Assembly: GCF_000712055.1 (NCBI RefSeq)
Contig: NZ_JOOA01000002.1
Span: 186,001-250,000, forward strand
Length of the DNA stretch: 64,000 bases
Direction of reading: 5' to 3'
From: Ruminococcus sp. HUN007
GTDB taxonomy: Bacteria > Bacillota > Clostridia > Oscillospirales > Ruminococcaceae
Shown: positions 53,444-61,821 of the stretch, piece after piece
How the letters are laid out: each line of letters starts with the position of its first letter
Position numbering within the stretch: the first letter of the stretch is position 1
The notes under the pieces: generated by a model
What the model was told of the DNA's origin: nothing
The model's input: only the letters and a program-made list of their open reading frames with translations
The model's database searches: none
Made by a program: the position numbers and the translations under genes

Positions 53444-54544
53444 TCATTTTTGCTCATTATGCTTATCCTCATTCAATTCCGCTTCAATTTCCTCTATCGT
53501 CGGCAGCGAACCCTTAAAGTTTTCGGGTATCAGCTTGGAAAGTTCATAGCTCGACACGCCAAGCGGCTGCGAGGTGGATTCAAGTGCATACTGAGCTTCT
53601 ACACTGTCGAGTGACTTGCATACAATCAGCCCGATAGCAGGATTCTGCCAGTCTTCTTTAAGCTGATGGTTTACGGCTACCACATATGTACCGAGCTGTC
53701 CGGCAAATGATGGTTCAAACTCAGTAACTTTTACTTCAAGAACTACATAGCACTTTAAATTGATATTGAAAAAAAGCATATCAATAAAGTTTTCTTTACC
53801 GCCTATTTCAACGCGATATTCACGGCCAACAAAAGAAAATCCGCTTCCAAGTTCAAGAAGAAACTTTGTAATATTATCCATAATAGCATCTTTCAGCTCT
53901 TTTTCATTATATCTTTCTGTAAGCGTAAGAAAGTCGAAGTTATAAGGATCTCTGGTCATTTCCTGTGCAAGATCACTCTGTACTTCCGGGAGCGTGTTCT
54001 TAAAATTGGTTATTGCCTTACCCTGTCTTTCATACAAATCGGTATCGAGAAAGTTGAGCAGAACGGCTCTTGACCAATGATTTTCAATTACCTTTTCCAC
54101 ATAAAACAAAGCTTTCTGCTGATCATCACGGCATTTTCCAATAATCTGGATATGATGTCCCCACGGAACGAAAAAAACACTTTCGCTTATGTAGTCTTTT
54201 CCAAGTGAAAACTGTTTCTCATTATCTTCCAAATCCACAACAACTTGTTGTGGATTTAAAGAATAAAGATCGTAAAACCACGCCATGTAACGTAAATTCG
54301 TCTCGGAAAACGCTTTAACAGTAGGTAGAAGTTCTTTCAGATCAAAGCTTAGTCTTTTATAAAAGCCTGAACCGTATTGGGTAGTAAAATTCTTCTGAGA
54401 AATATCTCTGCCAATAGACCAGTAAAACTTAAGCATCTCAGAATTAACTTTTACTGCCGCTTTTATCTGACTTTGACGAAATCTATTGGATATATCAGCA
54501 ATCCATTCTTTATACTCTTTATCAGCTTTCAAAAGTGTACTCAT
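53444..54544 (-). CDS. DUF1016/YhcG-type PD-(D/E)XK nuclease
   Basis: 366 residues. N-terminal DUF1016_N domain: AAVKVNSEMLKFYWSIGRDI, YGSGFYKRLSFDLKELLP, FSETNLRYMAWFYDLY. C-terminal nuclease domain: FVGREYRVEIGGKENFIDML (first acidic residue) and KCYVVLEVKVTEFEPSFAGQ (ExK). These proteins are often embedded in type I restriction loci and their role there is unknown. The ATG overlaps the hsdM stop (TGATG). A perfect 27-base palindrome at 54231-54257, identical to one outside genes at 57731-57757, encodes about nine residues (around NPQQVVVDL) between the two domains. It looks like a repeat inserted in frame. Confidence 0.9.
   Translation of the reverse strand: MSTLLKADKEYKEWIADISNRFRQSQIKAAVKVNSEMLKFYWSIGRDISQKNFTTQYGSGFYKRLSFDLKELLPTVKAFSETNLRYMAWFYDLYSLNPQQVVVDLEDNEKQFSLGKDYISESVFFVPWGHHIQIIGKCRDDQQKALFYVEKVIENHWSRAVLLNFLDTDLYERQGKAITNFKNTLPEVQSDLAQEMTRDPYNFDFLTLTERYNEKELKDAIMDNITKFLLELGSGFSFVGREYRVEIGGKENFIDMLFFNINLKCYVVLEVKVTEFEPSFAGQLGTYVVAVNHQLKEDWQNPAIGLIVCKSLDSVEAQYALESTSQPLGVSSYELSKLIPENFKGSLPTIEEIEAELNEDKHNEQK
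54231..54257. repeat. Palindromic repeat inside a coding sequence
   Basis: Arms AAATCCACAACAA and TTGTTGTGGATTT around a single central C, identical at all 27 positions to 57731-57757. Confidence 0.9.
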
Positions 54545-56116
54545 CAGTTCTGATCTCCTTCAATCTCCGCAATAATCTTATCGATTTCTGCCCTAAGTAC
54601 ATCCTCTCGCTTTACGATCTCAGCAATATCCGCATTAAGAACAGCAATATCAATTACTTCCCTTGTATCCTCCTGCTCAATGTAGGTAGACACAGAAAGA
54701 TTGTAATCATTTGCCGCTATCTCATCATTTGGAACAAGGCGGCAGAAATACTCTTTGTCAAGACGTTCTTCAAACGCTGAAACGATTTTCGAAATATTCT
54801 CCTCTGTCAGCTTGTTGTTGTTCGTAACCTTGACACATTCCTTTGATGCATCAATAAAGAGCGTACTATTGACAGCCTTGTTCTTCTTAAGAACCATAAT
54901 ACAGGTAGCAATGGAAGTACCATAGAAAAGATTATCCGGTAACTGAATGATACAGTCCACAAAATTGTTGTCAATCAGATATTTACGTATCTTCTGTTCA
55001 GCACCGCCACGATACATTACACCTGGGAAACATACGATAGCAGCCGCACCGTTATTGGCAAGCCAGCTCAGTGAATGCATTATGAATGCAAGGTCAGCCT
55101 TTGACTTCGGAGCAAGAACACCTGCAGGTGAGAAACGAGGATCATTTATAAGGAGCGGATTTGCGTCGCCCTCCCACTTGATGGAATAAGGCGGATTTGA
55201 TACGATAACTTCAAACGGTTCATCATCCCAGTGCTGCGGTTCAGTAAGTGTATCCTCATGGGCAATATTGAATTTATCGTAATCAATATCATGCAGGAAC
55301 ATATTGATTCGGCAGAGGTTGTAAGTAGTAATATTGATTTCCTGTCCGAAAAAGCCCTGACGCACCTTGTCTTTACCTAGTATCTTTGCAGCCTTAAGAA
55401 GAAGTGAACCGGAACCGCAGGCAGGATCGTAGACTTTGTTTACTTCTGTCTTCCCTGTTGTCGCGAGTCTTGTAAGAAGTTCAGATACTTCCTGAGGAGT
55501 ATAGTATTCACCACCGGATTTACCAGCATTTGAAGCATACATACCCATGAGATATTCGTAAGCATCGCCGAATGCGTCAATGGTATTATCCTTGTAATCA
55601 CCAAGCTGCATTGATGCTACACCGTTCATGAGTTTAACAAGGCGCTCATTACGCTTAGCAACAGTACCGCCGAGCTTATTACTGTTTACATCAAAGTCAT
55701 CAAACAGTCCCTTGAAATCATCTTCACTGTCACAGCCCTGTGCAGAACTTTCGATGCTTCTGAAAATGCCTTCAAGTGTTTCATTAAGATTTTCATCGTT
55801 TTCAGCTCTGTCAAGAACATTACAGAAAAGCTGGGACGGAAGGATAAAGAAACCCTTTGTCTGCACCATATCATCACGAGCGGTTTCAGCTTCATCATCC
55901 GGAAGTTTTGTATAGTCGAAATCCGGTGTACCTGCTTCGGCTTCACCGGCATTTATATAATTTGTAAGGTTTTTCTGAAATATAGCGGTAAAACAGCATT
56001 ACAAGAACGTAATTCTTAAAATCCCATCCGTCAACGCTGCCGCGAAGGTCATTTGCGATTCCCCATATAGTACGATGAAGTTCCGCACGTTCCTGTTCTT
56101 TCTTATTATCTATCAT
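54544..56116 (-). pseudogene. hsdM: Type I restriction enzyme M subunit, frameshifted in the N-terminal domain
   Basis: From ATG 56116 the reading is MIDNKKEQERAELHRTIWGI and [19 protein letters not shown], the standard HsdM N-terminal helices. The frame then breaks at the T5 run 55970-55974; with four T residues it continues [18 protein letters not shown] and through the conserved methylase to the end. The catalytic part has [26 protein letters not shown] (AdoMet binding) and SNPPYS (NPPY, adenine methylation). Restored length is 523 residues. The complete part from 55869 lacks only the N-terminal domain. It is the first gene of the restriction operon; if the frameshift is real, protection of the host DNA would fail while hsdR remains intact. 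Confidence 0.92.
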
Positions 56117-56181
56117 AGTCAATAACTCACTTTCCTATAATCCATATACTCATATTATTCGTCATGGTATTAATATAAATA

Positions 56182-56283
56182 TTATACCACAATTTGTATA
56201 ATAGGTCAATTACTTTTGACCTTGATTTTGTGGTTTATGCCTTACCGTTTCAGCCAAACTGCACCTGAGAAGGCGCAGTTTTT
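56182..56283 (-). promoter_or_regulatory. Terminator-promoter module, copy 2 (hsdM promoter)
   Basis: In minus order: hairpin AACTGCG/CGCAGTT-like stem (56257-56283), then TTGACC (56205-56210), 17 bases, TATAAT (56182-56187), 66 bases before hsdM. It sits in the gene-free stretch 56117-56465. Confidence 0.75.
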
Positions 56284-56287
56284 GGGG

Positions 56288-56454
56288 TAGCACGACGAAG
56301 TCGTACCTTTTCGTCGGAAGCGTAAAAAAAGCTGCGTGACAATTATAGTCACACAGCTTTTTTGAGAGGATGACAGAACATTCATCAGCACCAGAAATGG
56401 TATGCCTTCGGCATTCTATTTTAAAACGGGCACCTTCGAAAAGGTACCCGTTGT
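56288..56454. terminator. Repeat and terminator cluster after the SUKH-like gene
   Basis: 56288-56306 carries the repeat AGCACGACGAAGTCGTACC. 56324-56363 pairs AAAAAAGCTGCGTGAC with AGTCACACAGCTTTTTT. 56396-56416 carries GGTATGCCTTCGGCATTC. 56427-56454 pairs AACGGGCACCTT with AAGGTACCCGTT, as at 47711-47738. Confidence 0.78.
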
Positions 56455-56465
56455 TTAATTTTTGA

Positions 56466-57038
56466 TCACTTGAATATCTTTTTTGGCGCTGTTATTTTAA
56501 CTCTTAACCAGTCAAGAATCACCCTGAGCATTTCATCTTCGTAGATAAAAGCATTACAGTCAGGCAAGAATCCGTTAACTATCAGTTTTTCGATATATTC
56601 CTTCTGTTCAACGCTGAAGAATTCACCGAACACGTTAATATACTGCTTCAAAAGTTCTATAGCATCATTTTCAGAAGTGCAGTATTCAGCGTCATCCGGA
56701 TCCATATCCGCTTTCTCCTCATTGGAACACATTTCACAGTAATCACCGTTTACAAATTCAATTATCCTGCGGAATATAGCGTCGATAAGACTTCCGGCAA
56801 ATTCTTTGCATTCTCCCGGACCTGTTTCAATAATAACAACGCTGTCATCAGGTCTCCAGGCATATAGATCACCGTATCCGTCAACTGCAAAAACAGTCAT
56901 ATCTTCGATTGATAATGTATCTATCCAAAGATTCTTACGATATTCCATCTGCTCCGGCGCAAGAAATTCCATTTCAGTGAGCCAGACTTTTAAGACTCCT
57001 TTTTCAAGGAGTTTGTTGTATAATTCTTTGTTTTTCAT
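56466..57038 (-). CDS. SMI1/KNR4 (SUKH)-like immunity protein
   Basis: 190 residues from ATG 57038, six bases after GGGGAGGT; a longer frame begins at 57059. FAVDGYGDLYAWRPDDSVV followed by the acidic GPGECKEFAGSLIDAIFRRI fits the SUKH fold, whose members are immunity proteins of contact-dependent toxins. Residues 90-110 are Cys-rich (DYCEMCSNEEKAD). It lies 115 bases downstream of the Fic gene on the same strand, so it could antagonise Fic, although SUKH proteins normally protect against nucleases. The assignment is moderate. Confidence 0.72.
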   Translation of the reverse strand: MKNKELYNKLLEKGVLKVWLTEMEFLAPEQMEYRKNLWIDTLSIEDMTVFAVDGYGDLYAWRPDDSVVIIETGPGECKEFAGSLIDAIFRRIIEFVNGDYCEMCSNEEKADMDPDDAEYCTSENDAIELLKQYINVFGEFFSVEQKEYIEKLIVNGFLPDCNAFIYEDEMLRVILDWLRVKITAPKKIFK

Positions 57039-57133
57039 GTTGTACCTCCCCACAATCAATCACGTCGACAGACTCAATATCATTAGTCTTAAAGTCAACC
57101 TCAGTACGTTCCAAAATGAAACCAACTAAATCT

Positions 57134-57148
57134 GCCACAACTTGTGGC
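57134..57148. repeat. Short palindrome GCCACAACTTGTGGC
   Basis: Perfect 15-base palindrome between the Fic and SUKH-like genes; same CAACTTGTTG-type core family as 54231 and 57731. Confidence 0.75.
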
Positions 57149-57153
57149 ACAAT

Positions 57154-57703
57154 TTATTTTTCATATCCCTCATAATAATAAGATTGTTCAATTCCCTTGA
57201 AAATAACTTCGCGGTCATCGACTTTATCAGTAAGATTAGGCTGTATCAGAAACCTCAGTTCAAGGTCATTAACCGGACTACGCTCCATTGCCGACAGATA
57301 CTGTTCTTTATCAATAGCCGACCAGTCAACTACCTTACCAAGATTCTTTTTTAAGATCATATCCAGCCAGATACGTGTACTTCTGCCGTTGCCCTCAAAA
57401 AAAAGGATGAGCGACATTCATCTCTACATATTTGGCAATTATCTCTTCGAATGTATTCTCAGGCATTTTTTCTACTGCTGAAAGAACTTCATTCAGATAA
57501 AGGCAGTTTGCAAATCGGAAATTCCCCTTTGAAATATTCCTGTCACGTATCTTTCCTGCAAATTCGTACAGTCCATCAAAAAGTACCTTATGGATTTTCT
57601 GAAGTCCTTTTACTGTACCAATTTCGATTTTATCTATTTCACCACTGATAAACAGCTTCTTAGCGTTTTCAAGGCTTTTTGCATCGATTTCATTCTGTAT
57701 CAT
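57154..57703 (-). pseudogene. Fic/DOC-family protein, frameshifted within the catalytic motif
   Basis: The N-terminal frame (57395-57703) has [20 protein letters not shown] and [17 protein letters not shown], typical of short Fic proteins, and ends at HPFF. The T8 run (57397-57404) has one base too many; with seven the frame continues [12 protein letters not shown], completing the catalytic HPFxxGNGRxxR motif, and runs to 57154. Restored length is 182 residues. Fic enzymes transfer AMP or other nucleotides to proteins. The N-terminal helix lacks an obvious (S/T)xxxE(G/N) inhibitory motif. An 8-base homopolymer inside the active-site motif is a natural slippage site. Own promoter at 57879-57907. 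Confidence 0.9.
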
Positions 57704-57730
57704 ACTATTTCCTCATTGTAAGATGTTGCC

Positions 57731-57816
57731 AAATCCACAACAACTTGTTGTGGATTTGATATCTCAATAATACTGATAATAAAACTCTATAAATCGTCAA
57801 CAAGTTGTTGACGATT
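57731..57816. repeat. Two palindromic repeats upstream of the Fic gene
   Basis: 57731-57757 has arms AAATCCACAACAA/TTGTTGTGGATTT and is identical to the copy at 54231-54257. 57792-57816 is a second dyad with AATCGTCAACAA/TTGTTGACGATT. Both lie in the transcribed leader from the promoter at 57879. The rest of the gene-free stretch 57704-58055 is the module and terminator listed below. Confidence 0.88.
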
Positions 57817-57878
57817 CTCGACAAGCGTCTTTTTTTTATATCATTAAAAACGTTATTCGTCAATGTATTGACACAAAC

Positions 57879-57981
57879 ATTATACCATAATTTGTATAAT
57901 AGGTCAATTGCTTTTGACGTAGATTTTGTGATTTATGCCTTACCGCTTCATTCAAAATGCACCTGAGAAGGCGCAGTTTTA
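57879..57981 (-). promoter_or_regulatory. Terminator-promoter module, copy 3 (Fic promoter)
   Basis: In minus order: hairpin around GCGC/TGCAC (57954-57981), then TTGACC (57902-57907), 17 bases, TATAAT (57879-57884). Near-identical to 56182-56283 over about 100 bases, and also shares CAATACATTGACGAATAA-like sequence downstream of the -10. Confidence 0.75.
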
Positions 57982-58010
57982 CTACGACAATATTGTTTCA
58001 CATGAACAAT

Positions 58011-58048
58011 AATAAGGACAGTCTGAGATTTCTCCAAACTGTCCTTAT
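58011..58048. terminator. Hairpin after the MaoC gene
   Basis: Arms ATAAGGACAGT and ACTGTCCTTAT, eight bases after the stop. Confidence 0.75.
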
Positions 58049-58055
58049 AGCTTGA

Positions 58056-58493
58056 TCATTGCTGCTTAAGTCTGCATTTGATTATTGCTTCCGTTACCGC
58101 AGTAAGAACGTGCTCACCGTTCTGGTTAAACACTTCATGAGTAAGTTCGGCAATTCCGTTTTTCTCGTTTCTCTTAACAAGATTTGTGATCGTAACCTTG
58201 CTTGTAAGTGAATCTCCGGCAAAAACAGGCTTCATCCATTCAACTTTGGTTGACTTACCTGCCAGTACCTGCTCACCGAAGAAATCCACCTCCAGATACT
58301 TAGCCCATACGGCCAGAAATGACATAAAACCGGGTGCTATAGGCTGTCCGAAATGTGTAGTCTTCGCATATTCCTCATCAGTATGAATCGGGACGTTATC
58401 ATACTCCAGACCAAACTGCATCATTTTTTCCTTATCAATTACCGCCGGTGCAGTCTCCACCGACATTCCTGTTTTAAGTTCTTCGAAATACAT
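58056..58493 (-). CDS. MaoC-like dehydratase (hotdog fold)
   Basis: 145 residues. The MaoC hydratase core is clear: FGLEYDNVPIHTDEEYAKTT (catalytic Asp and His: D-x-x-P-x-H), FGQPIAPGFMSFLAVW and GKSTKVEWMKPVFAGDSL. The enzyme adds water to or removes it from (R)-hydroxyacyl thioesters. No fatty acid or polyhydroxyalkanoate genes are nearby, so the physiological substrate is open. Its own ATG has an AGGTAG-like site. Confidence 0.92.
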   Translation of the reverse strand: MYFEELKTGMSVETAPAVIDKEKMMQFGLEYDNVPIHTDEEYAKTTHFGQPIAPGFMSFLAVWAKYLEVDFFGEQVLAGKSTKVEWMKPVFAGDSLTSKVTITNLVKRNEKNGIAELTHEVFNQNGEHVLTAVTEAIIKCRLKQQ

Positions 58494-58530
58494 AATCTAC
58501 CTCCGTTAAATTGACTTCTCAATGTCTATT

Positions 58531-58941
58531 TTACTTATCCTTCTCTTCGTAAGGTTTATTCCAGGAACCTATTTCTATCAGATTCCCTTCAGGATCGGCG
58601 ATATAACAGGTTCTCTGGCCCCACGGTTCAAGTTCCGGTTCAAGTACCGGTGTCGCACCGTTTTCTACAGCTTTTTTAAATGCTTCATCGACCTCTTCAA
58701 ATGTATCGACATAAAGAGCAATTTCATAATGGCCATTGAGCCCTTTGACATATTCATATCTTCTGCTCGTCATCTTTTCAAAATCTTTTCTGCCATACAA
58801 CAGAAACAGCGTTCCGTCTTTTACAAGATATACGTTAGATGTATCTTCTGCTTCTTTTATCTCAAAACCAAGTACATCTCTGTAAAAGCGAATCATTTTC
58901 GCCATATCCTCGACCAATATTCCAAAGCCGTCTAATCTCAT
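58531..58941 (-). CDS. VOC (glyoxalase-like) family protein
   Basis: 136 residues from ATG 58941, with AGGTGGAG five bases before it. The paired beta-alpha-beta-beta-beta modules carry RLDGFGILVEDMAKMIRFYR, NVYLVKDGTLFLLYG and HYEIALYVDTFEEVDEAFKK, and the metal-ligand Glu in YIADPEGNLIEIGSW. Proteins of this type include glyoxalases, dioxygenases and drug-binding proteins. It overlaps the stop of the upstream methyltransferase gene region by none, and follows it closely. Confidence 0.9.
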   Translation of the reverse strand: MRLDGFGILVEDMAKMIRFYRDVLGFEIKEAEDTSNVYLVKDGTLFLLYGRKDFEKMTSRRYEYVKGLNGHYEIALYVDTFEEVDEAFKKAVENGATPVLEPELEPWGQRTCYIADPEGNLIEIGSWNKPYEEKDK

Positions 58942-58955
58942 AATTACTCCACCTC

Positions 58956-59568
58956 TCATCTAACATTCGGCTTCTTGGTTATAACTGCAATTGCGCACGG
59001 CATTCTGCCTTGAACTACGTGATATTTCACATCGTTATATCCCATTTTTCTGAAGAAATCCTTATAGGTTTCAAGGTCAAACTGTTCCTTGAAATCAGCT
59101 CCAAGAAATTCAATGAATTTTACGGCAAGTCCGGCTGATTTCTTTGACATGTTGATATAAGTCGGAATGATTATCTTTCCGCCAGGTTTGACCACACGTT
59201 CCATCTCTGCAAGTGCTTTTGCCGGATCCGGGAGAAGATGAATTACATTACCGGCAACGACCTTGTCAAATCTGTTGTCACGGCATCTTATATTAGTAAT
59301 ATCCGCACGTCTGAACTTGATATTATCGAATTTTCTGCATTTAGCCGAAGCCTGTCTGAGCATACCGATAGCAAAATCAGTAGCGACCATTTTTCTGCAT
59401 TTGGCTGCAATGCAGACCGTTATCGCCCCCGGTACCGCAGGCGCATTCAAGAACATCATCTCTGCTGTCGATAAATTCGGCTACTTTCTTCCCTGTACCT
59501 TCATAAACCTTATGATTGTACACATTCTCAAATAAATCGTAAACCGGTGAAATTTTATCCCAGAACAT
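58956..59568 (-). pseudogene. Class I SAM-dependent methyltransferase, frameshifted at motif I
   Basis: From ATG 59568 the frame reads MFWDKISPVYDLFENVYN and LECACGTG, then leaves the family at the C5 run 59426-59430 (+ strand). With four bases the motif continues AITVCIAAKCRKMVATDFAI and runs in frame to 58956. Motif I is VLECACGTGAIT; then MLRQASAKC, VVAGNVIHLLPDP and VVKPGGKIIIPTY. The restored length is 203 residues. This resembles UbiE/MenG-like enzymes. The VOC gene lies immediately downstream. Confidence 0.88.
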
Positions 59569-59618
59569 ATTTTTTACCTCCCTAAAACCGACTCAGTATT
59601 CTTTTTTTAGACCTGCTT

Positions 59619-59702
59619 TTAATTATCTGTGAAATACTTCATAAATTCAATAAATTCTTCTTTGCTCTTTATATGGCCGAGCATATCGATGTGTTTATTC
59701 AT
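59619..59702 (-). pseudogene. 27-residue remnant of a small DUF7660-like protein
   Basis: Short frame MNKHIDMLGHIKSKEEFIEF followed by MKYFTDN and stop. Its start overlaps the end of the AAC(3)-like gene by eight bases. The sequence IKSKEEFIEF is the start pattern of DUF7660-type proteins (normally about 80-100 residues), so this is probably a truncated copy or an unrecognised micro-gene. Confidence 0.4.
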
Positions 59703-60507
59703 TTTGTTCTTCACTTTCTTCATACCATTCACGGGGAATCGGTTCAGGCGAGATACAAAGGTCACGGCCTGCCTTCTCCCATATTTTTCTGCAGGTATCT
59801 GTCATCTTTCTGCAGTCACAGACATACACTAATGCGTTTCCAAGCTTTGAATATGTCACAGCGCCAGTATATTCGAACGCTTCTTTGTAGTTTGGATAAT
59901 ACTCTGAAACGCATCTGTCTGATGCAGCCGTGTAATGAGTATGGAACGGAGGAGATTTAAGCATCTTTCCATCGTAGTCCACAATCGTGATCTCAAAAGG
60001 ATTTGGATTCAGTCTGTCCGGAATTCCGAGCCGCTCATCCACTGAATGAAGATATGTATTACGTTCATGTCCGACACCGACGAGGAGTACTTTTCCGTTT
60101 GCTTCGTAAAGTCTGCTGATACAACTACCCACTGGGGCAGGAGATGCGCATTTTTCTTCTCCACGTACAAATTCAGCTGCACCTTTACCAAACACTGCAA
60201 CAGAATGAGTCGGATGCAGGGATCGTACACCGTCCTTACGAAAAGCAGCTATCTCAGCAAGCGTTCCAATATCAGGAACAGTAGATCTGACATCGTAATA
60301 AGGTGAATTCTTCCAAACCTTATCCCATGTATGCGTCGGAACAATAAAGAGTCCGTCATGCAGGTACTCACGGAATGCATCAATCAGACCGTCAGCACCA
60401 TTCTCAATTTCTCCGATTGCTCGTAAAGAACAGTGAATGGTTACTATGTCATCATGCTTAATTCCCGCCTCTTCCAGAAAGGCAAATATATCACGCTTTG
60501 TTATCAA
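59695..60507 (-). CDS. AAC(3)-family N-acetyltransferase
   Basis: 270 residues. DIVTIHCSLRAIGEIENGAD, TLAEIAAFRKDGVRSLHPTHSVAV, CASPAPVGSCISRLYEANGK and LLVGVGHERNTYLHSVDE are the family pattern of aminoglycoside 3-N-acetyltransferases, including the HxxxH-like active-site region and the conserved Glu. The family also contains YokD-like chromosomal proteins without strong resistance activity. The gene is not next to a mobile element, so I would not infer clinical resistance. It ends over the start of a 27-residue remnant. Confidence 0.9.
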   Translation of the reverse strand: MITKRDIFAFLEEAGIKHDDIVTIHCSLRAIGEIENGADGLIDAFREYLHDGLFIVPTHTWDKVWKNSPYYDVRSTVPDIGTLAEIAAFRKDGVRSLHPTHSVAVFGKGAAEFVRGEEKCASPAPVGSCISRLYEANGKVLLVGVGHERNTYLHSVDERLGIPDRLNPNPFEITIVDYDGKMLKSPPFHTHYTAASDRCVSEYYPNYKEAFEYTGAVTYSKLGNALVYVCDCRKMTDTCRKIWEKAGRDLCISPEPIPREWYEESEEQNE

Positions 60508-60550
60508 TTTAGCACGTCCTTTCTTGTTCTTTTTTATGATCTCGATGTGA

Positions 60551-60605
60551 TTTTCCAGTCTGAGACTGGAAAATTTCTATTTTATTTCCCGAAGGGAAAT
60601 ACTCC
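60551..60605. repeat. TTTCCCGAAGGGAAATACTCC repeat family, long copy
   Basis: Two palindromes: TTTTCCAGTCTGAGACTGGAAAA and TTTCCCGAAGGGAAA, followed by TACTCC; a close copy at 62901-62956. Confidence 0.8.
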
Positions 60606-60683
60606 TTCTAATGCAACGAACCAAGGCATAAATGCCATATCCACCAGCAACACCTGAAGTAGATTATTAAGCTCTGAATGATT

Positions 60684-61139
60684 CTAACGAATCAGCTGCA
60701 TTAATCCTGATAATATAGCTGAAAGAATCGTAAATCCAACGCAGGAAGCAGCCCATTTTCTGATTTTTACTTTTGCATTTATATAAGGTCTAAGATTCTC
60801 TGTGCCCGGAATGATCCATGCTTTAGTGTGTCCGACCCACCATTCGTCAATAAATAATCTGTCAAACAGATTCATGATCATATAAATTCCTAAAAGCTGA
60901 AGAAATCCATTCAGAAATCCATCGACACCGTTATAGAAATACACGACAGCCGGAACAACAGTCAAAATCGGCACAAACAAAGCAATACCCGATATTGCCG
61001 ATGCCTTTTTTATTTTTTCAGCTGTCGTCAGTCCGAGTTCAACTGCCTTGTCTTTCACATCCTGCTCGTAAAAGGTCACCAGTCCAACAGCGCCATTTGC
61101 AATACCAACAACGCAGATGATCAGTAACCAGAAACTCAT
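60684..61139 (-). CDS. Small membrane protein, four segments
   Basis: 151 residues from ATG 61139, six bases after AAGGAT; the longer frame from 61166 overlaps the previous gene further. Hydrophobic segments lie near residues 2-23, 48-68, 75-95 and 130-150. Between the third and fourth is the conserved polar stretch FIDEWWVGHTKAWIIPGTE. No family recognised by name. Its gene overlaps none but follows the HD gene (stop at 61150) by 10 bases, so the two are co-transcribed. Confidence 0.78.
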   Translation of the reverse strand: MSFWLLIICVVGIANGAVGLVTFYEQDVKDKAVELGLTTAEKIKKASAISGIALFVPILTVVPAVVYFYNGVDGFLNGFLQLLGIYMIMNLFDRLFIDEWWVGHTKAWIIPGTENLRPYINAKVKIRKWAASCVGFTILSAILSGLMQLIR

Positions 61140-61149
61140 TATTAATCCT

Positions 61150-61792
61150 TCAAATATTATCAGCATCCTGTTTCATCTCCTTAGTCTTATTCTGAATTTC
61201 CCTCATACAATTCTCTGGGAATAGGCTCTTTTCTATTTTGTTTATCGTATCCTCAAGAATCGCTTTTCTTAGTTCTGTAAGCCATTCCGAAAAAGAAACG
61301 GTATCAAATGCATAACTCTTGTTTAACTCAAATTCATTATCAGACCACGAATCAAGAGGCGATTCATTATGCTGTATCAGCGCTTCAAGTTTATCAAGAG
61401 CTTTATAGATCTTTGATTCTGTCGTTTCCTGTGCTTCCATTTCACTGTATAATGCTGAAATGTCTTTTGACAATTCGGAAGGCATTGAATTAATCCATTT
61501 CCGCAAAAGTGAATCTTCTGTTTTTCTGTCCGTATCTGTTTTAAGAAAGGTTGGAATATCACCAGTAAAAACATTCTCCAAGGTCATGGATCAGACACAT
61601 GCTTACAACTTTGTCCATATCAGCATAAGGAAACTCTTTTTTCAGTAATAACGCCATAAGCGATACTCTCCAACTATGCTCTGCAACACTCTCTGTCCTT
61701 CCGTGCGAAGTTTTACAATGTCGAGGTGTATCCTTTAATTTTTCTGCTATATGCAGTATATCCAGGTATTCACGTACATTCATATAATTCAC
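61150..61792 (-). pseudogene. HD-domain 5'-nucleotidase-like hydrolase, frameshifted
   Basis: The first frame begins at 61792 with HIAEKLKDTPRHCKTSHGR and SVAEHSWRVSLMALLL (first His) and LIHDLGECF (HD motif), typical of YfbR/YwfO-type HD hydrolases. It breaks at the A5 run 61567-61571 (+ strand). With four bases it continues TGDIPTFLKTD and on to 61150 with KWINSMPSELSKDI and YSEMEAQETTESKIYKALDK. Restored length is 213 residues. Such enzymes hydrolyse deoxynucleoside monophosphates. Confidence 0.87.
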
Positions 61793-61803
61793 CTAATATT
61801 CTT

Positions 61804-61821
61804 TTTCGAAGGGAAATACTC
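61804..61821. repeat. TTTCCCGAAGGGAAA repeat, short copy
   Basis: Partial copy (TTTCGAAGGGAAATACTC) between two minus-strand genes. Confidence 0.65.

Noticed and set aside
47756..56116. hsdS inversion or shuffling system
   Set aside because: Only one full hsdS is present, with no partial copy, inverted repeat or recombinase gene nearby.
54231..57816. CRISPR array
   Set aside because: The repeats are palindromes with unequal spacing, one is inside a gene, and no cas gene is present.
59695..60507. Aminoglycoside resistance gene on a mobile island
   Set aside because: The AAC(3) family includes chromosomal members of unknown activity; no transposon or resistance neighbours are visible.
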